A DNA stretch of 64,000 nt from Cryobacterium frigoriphilum (lineage in GTDB: Bacteria > Actinomycetota > Actinomycetes > Actinomycetales > Microbacteriaceae), in contig NZ_SOHE01000056.1 of assembly GCF_004403305.1 (NCBI RefSeq), positions 55,404 to 119,403 of the forward strand. Direction: 5' to 3'. The notes below the pieces were generated by a model. The model searched no databases, was not told the DNA's origin, and saw only the letters and a list, made by a program, of their open reading frames with translations. The position numbers and the translations under genes are program-made. The first letter of the stretch is position 1; each line of letters starts with the position of its first letter. This document shows positions 57,044 through 64,000 of the stretch, piece by piece.

Positions 57044-57895
57044 ATGGTTTCCCCCCGTATCGCGTTTCTTGACGTCGACGGCACCCTCATCGATTCCGGC
57101 GAGGTGATCGCTGATTCGACGATCGATGCGGTGCAGACGGCCAGGGCCAACGGGCATCTGGTCTACCTCAGCACCGGTCGGGCATCGGTGGAGATCTACC
57201 CCGTCATCAGTGATATCGGATTCGACGGCGCCGTCAGCGCCGGGGGAGGCTTTGCGCAGATCGGCGACGAGCTGGTGATCGAACGCACCATGCCCGCAGC
57301 AGCGGTGGCCCGCATGGTCGATTTTTACGAGGCCTCGGGGTTCGACTTCTATCTGCAGGCCTTCGACGAGCTCTACCCGAGTCCCGGAGTACGTGATCGA
57401 TTCGCCGCGTACTTCCACTCCGATGCCGAGCAGACCGTGCACACCGGGGGGCATGGCGTCGCGATCGCCGACGAACACCCCGCCCTGCGCGCCTTCGCCG
57501 ATGTGCGCGCGTACAGTTTCTCCGGCATCGCCAAGTCCGTGTTTCTCGGCGGCGACCAGACGGCCTACGATCGGGTGGCCGAGGCGCTCAGCGACGACTT
57601 TCACGTCATCACCGGAACCATCCCGCACATGGGGCGTGGCAGCGGTGAGGTCACCCTCGACGGGGTGAACAAGGGGTCCACGATTCTGCAGCTACTGGAC
57701 CGGCTCGGCCTCCCCGCCGCATCCGCCATCGGCATCGGCGACAGCACCAACGACATCGAGATGCTCCAGGTCTGCGGGGTGGGCATTGCCATGGGCAACG
57801 CGACGGATGCGGTCAAGGCCCACGCCGACGAGGTGACCACGGCCGTGCTTGATGATGGCGTCTGGAACGCCTTTCGCCGCCACGGTCTGATCTGA
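57044..57895 (+). CDS. Cof-type HAD-IIB sugar-phosphate phosphatase
   Basis: 283 aa. Motif I FLDVDGTLIDSG (nucleophile and acid Asp), motif II STGRA, motif III Lys in GVNKGSTILQLL, motif IV IGIGDSTNDIEMLQV, the standard Cof/YbiV layout with a C2 cap. As the last gene of the bgl operon it probably dephosphorylates excess glucose-6-phosphate or another phospho-sugar; substrate not deducible. Confidence 0.92.
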   Translation: MVSPRIAFLDVDGTLIDSGEVIADSTIDAVQTARANGHLVYLSTGRASVEIYPVISDIGFDGAVSAGGGFAQIGDELVIERTMPAAAVARMVDFYEASGFDFYLQAFDELYPSPGVRDRFAAYFHSDAEQTVHTGGHGVAIADEHPALRAFADVRAYSFSGIAKSVFLGGDQTAYDRVAEALSDDFHVITGTIPHMGRGSGEVTLDGVNKGSTILQLLDRLGLPAASAIGIGDSTNDIEMLQVCGVGIAMGNATDAVKAHADEVTTAVLDDGVWNAFRRHGLI

Positions 57896-57922
57896 CCCAG
57901 GGTTGCCGGGCGGCGCGGGGTT

Positions 57923-57977
57923 GAGTCACGAACATCGCGCCCTCGTTGTGCTGACGAGGGTGCGATGTCCGTGACTC
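57923..57977. terminator. 24-bp-arm inverted repeat after the bgl operon
   Basis: GAGTCACGAACATCGCG.. (57923-57946) pairs with 57954-57977 (one wobble, one mismatch), 7-nt loop. Two more GCGACTC copies follow. No U-tract; ends the operon before the NRPS gene. Confidence 0.65.
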
Positions 57978-58101
57978 ACCAGCGACTCACCCGCGACTCG
58001 CCTCAGGCGCACCACGCGGGAGTTCATCTGCACGTCACAGGCAGGCTCTAAACTGACAGATCGCGTGGAGTGCCAAGATCTGCGCGATTAGGGGAGCGTA
58101 C

Positions 58102-61100
58102 GTGGAACAGCTAGACCGCGAGCAGCAACAGCACCAGCAACATCCGCACACCCAAGAGAGCCTGCAGGCGGCCTCCCGGGTCACCCCGGCCCGCACCCTC
58201 GCCGATATTCTCGCGGCCACCGCCGAGCTGCATCCCGACGCCCTCGCCCTCGAAGACGCCGCCGGCCCCATCAGCTACAGCGGACTGCTTCGCCTGGTCA
58301 CCGAGCAGGCCAACGACCTGAGCCGTCAGGGCGTGCGGCGCGGCGACAAGGTCGGCATCCGCATTCCCTCCGGAAGTCGTGAACTATACGTCTCCATTCT
58401 CGCGACCCTCGTGCTGGGCGCCGCCTACGTTCCCGTCGACGCCGACGACCCCGAAGAGCGCGCCCGCCTCGTCTTCGGCGAGGCCCATGTCATCGGCGTG
58501 ATCGGCGACCACGGCGTGTTCGCCCTGCGCGGCGAGATCGACGCCGCGAGCGTGCGTGAGCGGATGCTGCCCCCCGGCGACGACCCGGCCCTGGTCTTTC
58601 CCGACGGCGTCATTCCGACCCCCGACGACGACGCCTGGGTCATCTTCACGAGCGGCTCCACCGGCGTGCCCAAGGGTGTCGCCGTCACCCACCGCTCCGC
58701 GGCGGCCTTCGTCGACGCCGAGGCGCGCCTGTTTCTGCAGGCCGAACCGATCGGCCCGGGCGACCGGGTGCTCGCCGGCCTGTCGGTCGCCTTCGACGCG
58801 TCGTGCGAGGAGATGTGGCTCGCCTGGCGTTACGGCGCCTGCCTCGTGCCCGCGCCGCGCTCGCTCGTGCGTTCCGGCGCCGATCTCGGCCCGTGGTTGA
58901 TCAGTCACGGCGTGACCGTCGTGTCGACCGTGCCGACCCTCGCCGCGCTCTGGCCGGAGGACTCCCTCGAGGCGGTGCGGCTCGTCATCTTCGGCGGTGA
59001 AGCCTGCCCGCCCGACCTGGCCGCACGCATCGCGGCGCGGGGGCGTGAGGTCTGGAACACCTACGGCCCGACCGAGGCGACCGTCGTCGCCTGCGCCGCG
59101 CCGCTCGGCGGCCCCGGCCCGGTGCGCATCGGCCTGCCGCTCGATGGCTGGGACCTCGCCGTCGTCGACGCCGCCGGCCAGCGCGTCACCGAGGGCGAAA
59201 CCGGCGAACTCATCATCGGCGGGGTGGGCCTGGCCCGCTACCTCGACCCCGAGAAAGACGCCGAAAAGTATGCCCCGCACGAGGCGCTCGGCTGGCACCG
59301 CGCCTATCGTAGCGGCGACCTCGTGCGCTTCGAGGCGGCCGGCCTGATCTTCGCCGGCCGCGCCGACGACCAGGTCAAACTCGGCGGTCGCCGCATCGAA
59401 CTGGGTGAAGTGGATGCCGCGCTGCAGGCCCTCGACGGAGTCGCCGGCGCCGCCGCAGTCGTGCAGACCACGCCGGCCGGAAACCACGTGCTCGTCGGCT
59501 ACGTCGCCCTCATCGACCCGGCGGCCGGTTTCGACCGCCTGGCCGCCACCGCCCGGCTGCGCGACGAACTTCCCGCGGCGCTGATTCCGCTGCTCGCCCT
59601 CGTCGACGCGCTGCCGACGCGCACCTCGGGCAAGGTCGACCGGGCCGCCCTGCCGTGGCCGCTGCCGAGCACGGGCGATGAGGGCGCCGCCGCCCTCACG
59701 CCGACGGCCGGGTGGCTGGCCGAGCGTTGGGCATCCATTCTGGGCGTGCCCGTTTCCGGACCCGACGATGACTTCTTCGCCAACGGCGGCGGCTCGCTCT
59801 CGGCGGCCCAGTTCGTGTCGGCGCTGCGCGAGAAGTACCCGGAGACCCGGGTCAGCGACATCTACGACCACCCCCGCATCGGCTCGCTCGCCGACGAACT
59901 CGACTCCCGGGTGCCTCCGGTGCTGGCCGCGACGCGCACGGTGTTGCCGACCCCGCTCAGCAGCCGCATCGGGCAGACCCTGCTCGGCATTCCGCTGTTC
60001 GTGCTGGTCGGCGCCCGCTGGCTGGTCTACCTTGCCGCGATCAACAACCTGCTGCCGCTCTGGGGTGACGCCACGTTCACGCCGGCCGTGCCGTGGTGGA
60101 CAATCGTGCTCGGCTTCGTGCTGTTCGTGACGCCGCTGGGCAAAATGGGCATCGCCGTCGCGGCCGCCCGCCTGCTGCTGCGGGGTGTGAAACCGGGCAA
60201 TTATCCGCGCGGCGGCTCGGTGCACCTGCGGCTCTGGCTGGCCGAGCAGGTCGCCCTGCTCGTGGATGCCGCGAGCCTCGCCGGGGCGCCGTGGATCAGC
60301 TACTACGCCCGCGCGCTCGGCGCGCGCATCGGCACCGACGTCGACCTCCACACCCTGCCGCCGGTGACCGGGCTGCTCACGATCGGCGCGCGAGCCTCCA
60401 TCGAACCCGAAACCGACCTCGCCGGCTACTGGATCGACGGCGACGTGCTGCGCATCGGCCGGGTGCACATCGGCGAGGAGGCCACCGTCGGCAGCCGCAG
60501 CACCCTGCTGGGCGGCGCCCACATCGGCGACCGGGCCGCCGTCGAACCGGGGGCCGCCGTGTCGGGCCGCATTCCGGCCGGCGAACGCTGGGCCGGATCC
60601 CCGGCCGAGCGGGTGGGCTCGCCCAAACGCCCCTGGCCGGCCGAACGCCCGCCGCGCGGCCGTCGCTGGCTCACCGTCTTCGCGATCGGTTCGATCGTGA
60701 TGACGGCGCTGCCGGCCGGTTCCGCTATTCTCGGTGCGCTCGTCGTGGGCACCGCGATCGGCGACGCCTCGACCCTCGGGGAGGCGCTGCTGCGCGCCGC
60801 GCTCGCCGTGCCGCTCGCGGTGTTCGCCGCCGGCCTCGCCTACGCCTCCGCCGTGGTGCTCGCCGTGCGCGCCCTCGGGGTGGGCCTGCGCGACGGCTTC
60901 TACCCGGTGCGCAGCCGGGTCGGCTGGCAGGTCTGGATGACCGAACGCATCCTCGACGGCGCCCGCACCCTGCTGTTTCCGGTCTACGCGAGCCTGTTCA
61001 CCCCGGTCTGGCTGCGCCTGCTGGGCGCGAAGGTCGGCCCGGGCGTCGAAGCGTCGACCGTGCTGCTGATCCCCTCGCTGACCACGATCGCGCCGCACGC

Positions 61101-62112
61101 GTTTCTCGCCGACGACACCATGGTCGCCTGCTACGAGCTTGGTGGCGGCTGGATGCACATCGGCCGCGCCAAGATCGGCAAGCGGGCCTTTCTCGGCAAC
61201 AGCGGCATGGCCGGCCCCGGCCGCACCGTGCCGCGCAACGGCCTCGTCGCGGTGCTGTCGTCGACTCCGCGCAAGGCCAAGCGTGGGTCGAGCTGGCTCG
61301 GCAACCCGGCCGTGCGCCTGCGGCGCACCGTGACCGACGTCGACGACTCGCGCACCTTCAACCCGCCGCTGCGGCTGAAGGTCGCTCGCTCCTCGTGGGA
61401 GGTGCTGCGCATCGTTCCGGTGTTTGTCACCGCGTGGGTCGCCCTCGGGGTGCTCGCCGCACTCGAAGCGATCTGGCTCTCGCTGGGTCTCGGCTGGGCG
61501 GTCGCGCTCAGCGGCGTGGTCATGCTCACCGCCGGCGCCGTCGCCGCGCTCGTCACCTCGGCCGCGAAGTGGGTGCTGGTGGGGCGGATCGACCAGAGTG
61601 AGCATCCGCTCTGGTCATCGTTCATCTGGCGCAACGAGGTCTCCGACACCTTCGTCGAGATGGTCGCGCGGCCCTGGTTCGCCGAGAAGGCGACCGGTAC
61701 CCCGGCGCTCGCCATCTGGCTGCGCACCCTGGGCGCGAAGGTAGGGAAGGGCGTGTGGTGCGAGACGTACTGGCTGCCCGAGGCCGACCTCGTGAGCATT
61801 GCCGACGGCGTCACCGTGAACCGCGGCTGCGTCGTGCAGACGCACCTCTTTCACGACCGCATCATGCAGCTTGACACGGTCAACCTCGCGGCCGGTTCGA
61901 CGCTCGGCCCGCACAGCGTGATTCTGCCGGCGGCGTCGGTGGATGCCGCGGCGACCGTCGGCCCCGCCTCTCTCGTCATGCGCGGCGAACGGGTACCGGC
62001 CGGGTCGCTCTGGTCGGGCAACCCAATCTCGCCGTGGCACACGCCGCCGTGGTCGACTGCGCCGCAGCACGTGACAGAGCAGCACGTGAAAGAGCAGAAC
62101 GTGAAAGAGTAG
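58102..62112 (+). CDS. Pls/PosA-type membrane-bound non-ribosomal peptide synthetase
   Basis: 1336 aa, one adenylation-thiolation module fused to a membrane assembly. The adenylation domain (about 30-520) has A3 IFTSGSTGVPKGV (from residue 181), FDASCEEMW with the amino-group-binding Asp, YGPTEAT (320), YRSGDLVRF (404) and TRTSGKVDR (507). The carrier domain has Ser565 (FFANGGGSLSAAQ). Then three membrane blocks (about 630-690, 850-930, 1100-1160) alternate with three left-handed beta-helix acyltransferase-like modules (about 735-830, 975-1075, 1205-1310). No condensation or thioesterase domain. This is the architecture of epsilon-poly-L-lysine synthetase and relatives. GTG start with AGGGGAG. 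Substrate unknown. Confidence 0.88.
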   Translation: MEQLDREQQQHQQHPHTQESLQAASRVTPARTLADILAATAELHPDALALEDAAGPISYSGLLRLVTEQANDLSRQGVRRGDKVGIRIPSGSRELYVSILATLVLGAAYVPVDADDPEERARLVFGEAHVIGVIGDHGVFALRGEIDAASVRERMLPPGDDPALVFPDGVIPTPDDDAWVIFTSGSTGVPKGVAVTHRSAAAFVDAEARLFLQAEPIGPGDRVLAGLSVAFDASCEEMWLAWRYGACLVPAPRSLVRSGADLGPWLISHGVTVVSTVPTLAALWPEDSLEAVRLVIFGGEACPPDLAARIAARGREVWNTYGPTEATVVACAAPLGGPGPVRIGLPLDGWDLAVVDAAGQRVTEGETGELIIGGVGLARYLDPEKDAEKYAPHEALGWHRAYRSGDLVRFEAAGLIFAGRADDQVKLGGRRIELGEVDAALQALDGVAGAAAVVQTTPAGNHVLVGYVALIDPAAGFDRLAATARLRDELPAALIPLLALVDALPTRTSGKVDRAALPWPLPSTGDEGAAALTPTAGWLAERWASILGVPVSGPDDDFFANGGGSLSAAQFVSALREKYPETRVSDIYDHPRIGSLADELDSRVPPVLAATRTVLPTPLSSRIGQTLLGIPLFVLVGARWLVYLAAINNLLPLWGDATFTPAVPWWTIVLGFVLFVTPLGKMGIAVAAARLLLRGVKPGNYPRGGSVHLRLWLAEQVALLVDAASLAGAPWISYYARALGARIGTDVDLHTLPPVTGLLTIGARASIEPETDLAGYWIDGDVLRIGRVHIGEEATVGSRSTLLGGAHIGDRAAVEPGAAVSGRIPAGERWAGSPAERVGSPKRPWPAERPPRGRRWLTVFAIGSIVMTALPAGSAILGALVVGTAIGDASTLGEALLRAALAVPLAVFAAGLAYASAVVLAVRALGVGLRDGFYPVRSRVGWQVWMTERILDGARTLLFPVYASLFTPVWLRLLGAKVGPGVEASTVLLIPSLTTIAPHAFLADDTMVACYELGGGWMHIGRAKIGKRAFLGNSGMAGPGRTVPRNGLVAVLSSTPRKAKRGSSWLGNPAVRLRRTVTDVDDSRTFNPPLRLKVARSSWEVLRIVPVFVTAWVALGVLAALEAIWLSLGLGWAVALSGVVMLTAGAVAALVTSAAKWVLVGRIDQSEHPLWSSFIWRNEVSDTFVEMVARPWFAEKATGTPALAIWLRTLGAKVGKGVWCETYWLPEADLVSIADGVTVNRGCVVQTHLFHDRIMQLDTVNLAAGSTLGPHSVILPAASVDAAATVGPASLVMRGERVPAGSLWSGNPISPWHTPPWSTAPQHVTEQHVKEQNVKE
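62067..62112 (+). repeat. 15-bp tandem repeat at the NRPS C-terminus
   Basis: CACGTGACAGAGCAG, CACGTGAAAGAGCAG, AACGTGAAAGAG then TAG: three in-frame units give HVTEQ-HVKEQ-NVKE. Confidence 0.85.
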
Positions 62113-62120
62113 ACCCACAG

Positions 62121-63446
62121 ATGCCACAGAACACCGCTCCCACCCTGGGCGCCCCGACCGCGGGCGACCCCTATGTGGCGAGCGGAAACGGTGGCTATGT
62201 CGTGGAACGCTACGAACTCGAGCTCGATTACCGGGTCGCCACGAACCGGCTGCGGGCGACCGCCGTGCTGTTTGCCCGGGCGACCATGCGGCTCGACCGG
62301 TTCAGCCTCGACTTCGACGGACTGAGCGTCGACCGGGTCACGATCGGCGGAGCCCGCCCGAAGAAACTCGTGCAGACGCCGCGCAAACTGATCCTCACCG
62401 CCGCGGCCACGATCGAGGCCGGGGACCGGTTCGAGGTGACCGTGCGGTATCGGGGGGCGCCGCATCCGCTGCGCAGCATCTGGGGCGATGTGGGCTGGGA
62501 AGAGCTCGAAGACGGCGTGCTCGTGGCCGGGCAGCCGAACGGCGCCGCCTCGTGGTTTCCGTGCAACGATCACCCCAGCGACAAGGCCACCTTTCGCATC
62601 ACGGTGACCTGCGAGGCGCCGTACACCGTGATCTGCAACGGTGTGCTCGCGAGCCGGTCGACGCGTTCGGGCCGCACGACCTGGAGCTACGACTCGCCGG
62701 AGTCGATGGCGACCTACCTCGCGACCGTGCAGATCGGCCGCTACCTGCGCAAAGACGTGTCGGGCGGACTGGTCAGCCAGCGCATCTTCTACCCCTCTGG
62801 ACACCTGCCGCAGGTGTCGGAGGACTTCTCCCGCCTCGGCGAGATGGTCGCCCTGTTCAGCGACCGCTTCGGCCCGTACCCGTTCGAGTCGTACACCGTC
62901 GTGGTGACCGACGACAAGCTCGAGATTCCGCTCGAGGCCCAGGGTATGGCCATCTTCGGCCGCAACCACGTCGACGGCGAGCACGGCAGCGACCGGCTGA
63001 TCGCCCACGAACTGGCCCACCAGTGGTTCGGCAACAGCCTCACCGTCGAAAGCTGGCGCGACATCTGGCTGCACGAGGGCTTCGCCTGTTACGCCGAATG
63101 GATCTGGGCCGAGGCGAGCGGTGGCCGCACGGCCGACACGAGCGCGCTCGTGCACCGCCGCAAGGTCGAGGCCCTGCCGCAGGATCTGCTGACGGGCGAC
63201 CCGGGCCCGCACGATATGTTCGACGACCGCGTCTATAAGCGCGGCGCGATGGCCCTGCACGCCGTGCGCCGCTCGGTCGGCGACGAGGCCTTCTTCGGGG
63301 CGGTGCGGGCGTTCACGGCCGACCGACGGCACAGCAACGTGACCGCGGCCGGGTTCGTGGAGTTCTTCACGAATCACACCGGCAGCACCGGCATCGAACG
63401 CATCGTGCACCGCTGGCTGTACGAAACGGCGATGCCCAAGGCCTGA
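62121..63446 (+). CDS. M1-family zinc aminopeptidase
   Basis: 441 aa, shorter than classical PepN because the C-terminal helical domain is missing. N-terminal beta-saddle (YVVERYELELDYRVATNRLR), exopeptidase-like block LEAQGMAIFGRNHVDGEHG in place of GAMEN, and zinc site HELAHQWFGN with His296, His300 and Glu319 (DIWLHEGFACYAEW). The gene begins 8 bp after the synthetase stop, so it is co-transcribed; it may trim or degrade the product or provide immunity (inference). No signal peptide: cytosolic. Confidence 0.92.
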   Translation: MPQNTAPTLGAPTAGDPYVASGNGGYVVERYELELDYRVATNRLRATAVLFARATMRLDRFSLDFDGLSVDRVTIGGARPKKLVQTPRKLILTAAATIEAGDRFEVTVRYRGAPHPLRSIWGDVGWEELEDGVLVAGQPNGAASWFPCNDHPSDKATFRITVTCEAPYTVICNGVLASRSTRSGRTTWSYDSPESMATYLATVQIGRYLRKDVSGGLVSQRIFYPSGHLPQVSEDFSRLGEMVALFSDRFGPYPFESYTVVVTDDKLEIPLEAQGMAIFGRNHVDGEHGSDRLIAHELAHQWFGNSLTVESWRDIWLHEGFACYAEWIWAEASGGRTADTSALVHRRKVEALPQDLLTGDPGPHDMFDDRVYKRGAMALHAVRRSVGDEAFFGAVRAFTADRRHSNVTAAGFVEFFTNHTGSTGIERIVHRWLYETAMPKA

Positions 63447-63460
63447 GCCGCACCTGTCGC

Positions 63461-64000
63461 CTACTCGTGCAGCATGAGGCGCACCGGGGTGTCGGCGAGT
63501 ACGGCGACGGTACCGACGAGGCCCCGGCCCGGGTCGAATGCGAGCAGTCGCAGGCGGGGGAGCGCAAACGGTGCGTTCGGCCAGGCGATCAGGGTGCCGG
63601 TGCTGCTCACCGACAGGTCACGCGGGTCGACGTTCAGGCCGTCACCGGTCAGCTTGAGCACGGCCTCCTTGATCGTCCACAGGCGGGTGCGGGCTCGGGC
63701 CGCCGCGAGCGGGCCGAGGGTGCCGAGCGCGGCGAGCTCGCTCGACGTGAACGCCACGTCATCAACGTCGCGGCGGGTGAGCGCGTCGATGCTCTCAATG
63801 TCGATGCCGACCTCTCCGAGCGGGCTCACGGCGATGGCGACGGATGCCCCCGCCCGGCTCAGCGACACCCCCCAGCCGGTGCAGGCGGCCGGCGACACCA
63901 CCCGAGCGCGGCCGTGCGGGCCGCCACACCGGGTGCAGCGCTGCTCCAGCCCGACGGATGTACCGCGCCCCGCGGCGGGCGGTTGCCCGGCCACCCGGGC
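63461..64000 (-). CDS. 4'-phosphopantetheinyl transferase, Sfp type (5' end cut by window)
   Basis: At least 180 residues visible; the frame is open to the window edge, and Sfp-type enzymes are usually longer N-terminally, so the in-frame GTG at 63994 is probably not the start. RCTRCGGPHGRARV is the N-terminal-domain motif, VGIDIESID the Mg-binding motif and LWTIKEAVLKLTGDGL the WxxKEAxxK motif. It would convert apo- to holo-carrier (Ser565 of the adjacent synthetase). Convergent with the aminopeptidase, 14 bp apart. Confidence 0.92.
   Translation of the reverse strand, partial: ARVAGQPPAAGRGTSVGLEQRCTRCGGPHGRARVVSPAACTGWGVSLSRAGASVAIAVSPLGEVGIDIESIDALTRRDVDDVAFTSSELAALGTLGPLAAARARTRLWTIKEAVLKLTGDGLNVDPRDLSVSSTGTLIAWPNAPFALPRLRLLAFDPGRGLVGTVAVLADTPVRLMLHE

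Noticed and set aside
58384..61605. Open frame of over 1000 codons on the minus strand opposite the peptide synthetase
   Set aside because: Antisense frame of a GC-rich gene; Arg/Gly/His-rich composition, no motifs, no ribosome site. The plus-strand frame has all NRPS motifs.

Overview
The window is a 64-kb piece of a high-GC actinobacterial chromosome, most likely Microbacteriaceae (Cryobacterium/Leifsonia-like; the genus is inference). Three things support this. Codon positions are strongly GC-biased and GTG/TTG starts are frequent. Actinobacteria-specific genes are present: mycothiol synthase, GlnR, CarD, WXG100, DUF3263/LytR_C, DUF3027/DUF2530, and SenX3-RegX3. IspD and IspF are fused. 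I see no transposase, integrase, prophage or CRISPR array; this is core chromosome with a few accessory operons. Many gene neighbourhoods match Mycobacterium tuberculosis synteny from memory (glnR-mshD, ppk-mutT1, gpm-senX3-regX3, carD-ispD-ispF-cysS-rlmB, DUF3263-VirR, XPB-helicase partner, DUF3027-DUF2530-serC).

Layout. 1-7249 (minus): glnR-mshD-ppk-mutT1 followed by pstS-pstC, a nitrogen/thiol/phosphate block with a clear PHO-box tract in front of pstS. 7320-10667 (plus): two small membrane proteins, a nitrobindin-like protein, YgfZ and phosphoglycerate mutase. 10733-13455: phoU diverging from senX3-regX3, the regulators expected to act on the PHO box. 13745-19088: a lipoprotein, then carD-ispDF-cysS-rlmB. 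19215-22888: a DUF368 lipid-carrier flippase, a kinase-like DUF4032 protein and the shared sugar ABC ATPase MsiK. 23148-29954: a DsbA-like protein, tRNA-Thr, nitroreductase-msrB, DUF3263-LytR_C, a cold-shock protein, a DUF3048 lipoprotein and groEL behind two CIRCE operators. 30304-35657 (minus): a choline-uptake and glycine-betaine operon (BCCT carrier, betaine aldehyde dehydrogenase, choline oxidase). 35827-38690: a WXG100 protein and a two-component system. 38800-41760: an FAD reductase, a FolP2-like pterin-synthase paralogue and a RibD-like reductase. 41956-48409: XPB helicase and partner, a CspB-like protein, a DUF3027 protein with a polyaspartate tail, DUF2530 and serC. 48539-52278: a DtxR regulator, an NlpC/P60 and a CHAP secreted cell-wall hydrolase, and an HNH nuclease. 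52315-57895: tRNA-Arg and a beta-glucoside operon controlled by a textbook RAT/terminator antitermination switch. 58102-64000: a Pls/PosA-type single-module peptide synthetase with three membrane-embedded left-handed beta-helix modules, an M1 aminopeptidase and a phosphopantetheinyl transferase.

Two themes run across the window. First, short in-frame tandem repeats (15-, 18- and 3-bp units) have grown inside or at the ends of otherwise conserved genes: the mshD linker, cysS, a lipoprotein signal peptide, the choline oxidase N-terminus, both ends of DUF3027, and the NRPS C-terminus. Second, many intergenic gaps carry long, often perfect inverted repeats or tandem repeats without a classical U-tract, several starting with CGAGTG. 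The most promising candidate for an under-described system is the 58-64 kb peptide-synthetase locus; the FolP2-like/RibD-like coupled pair is second.
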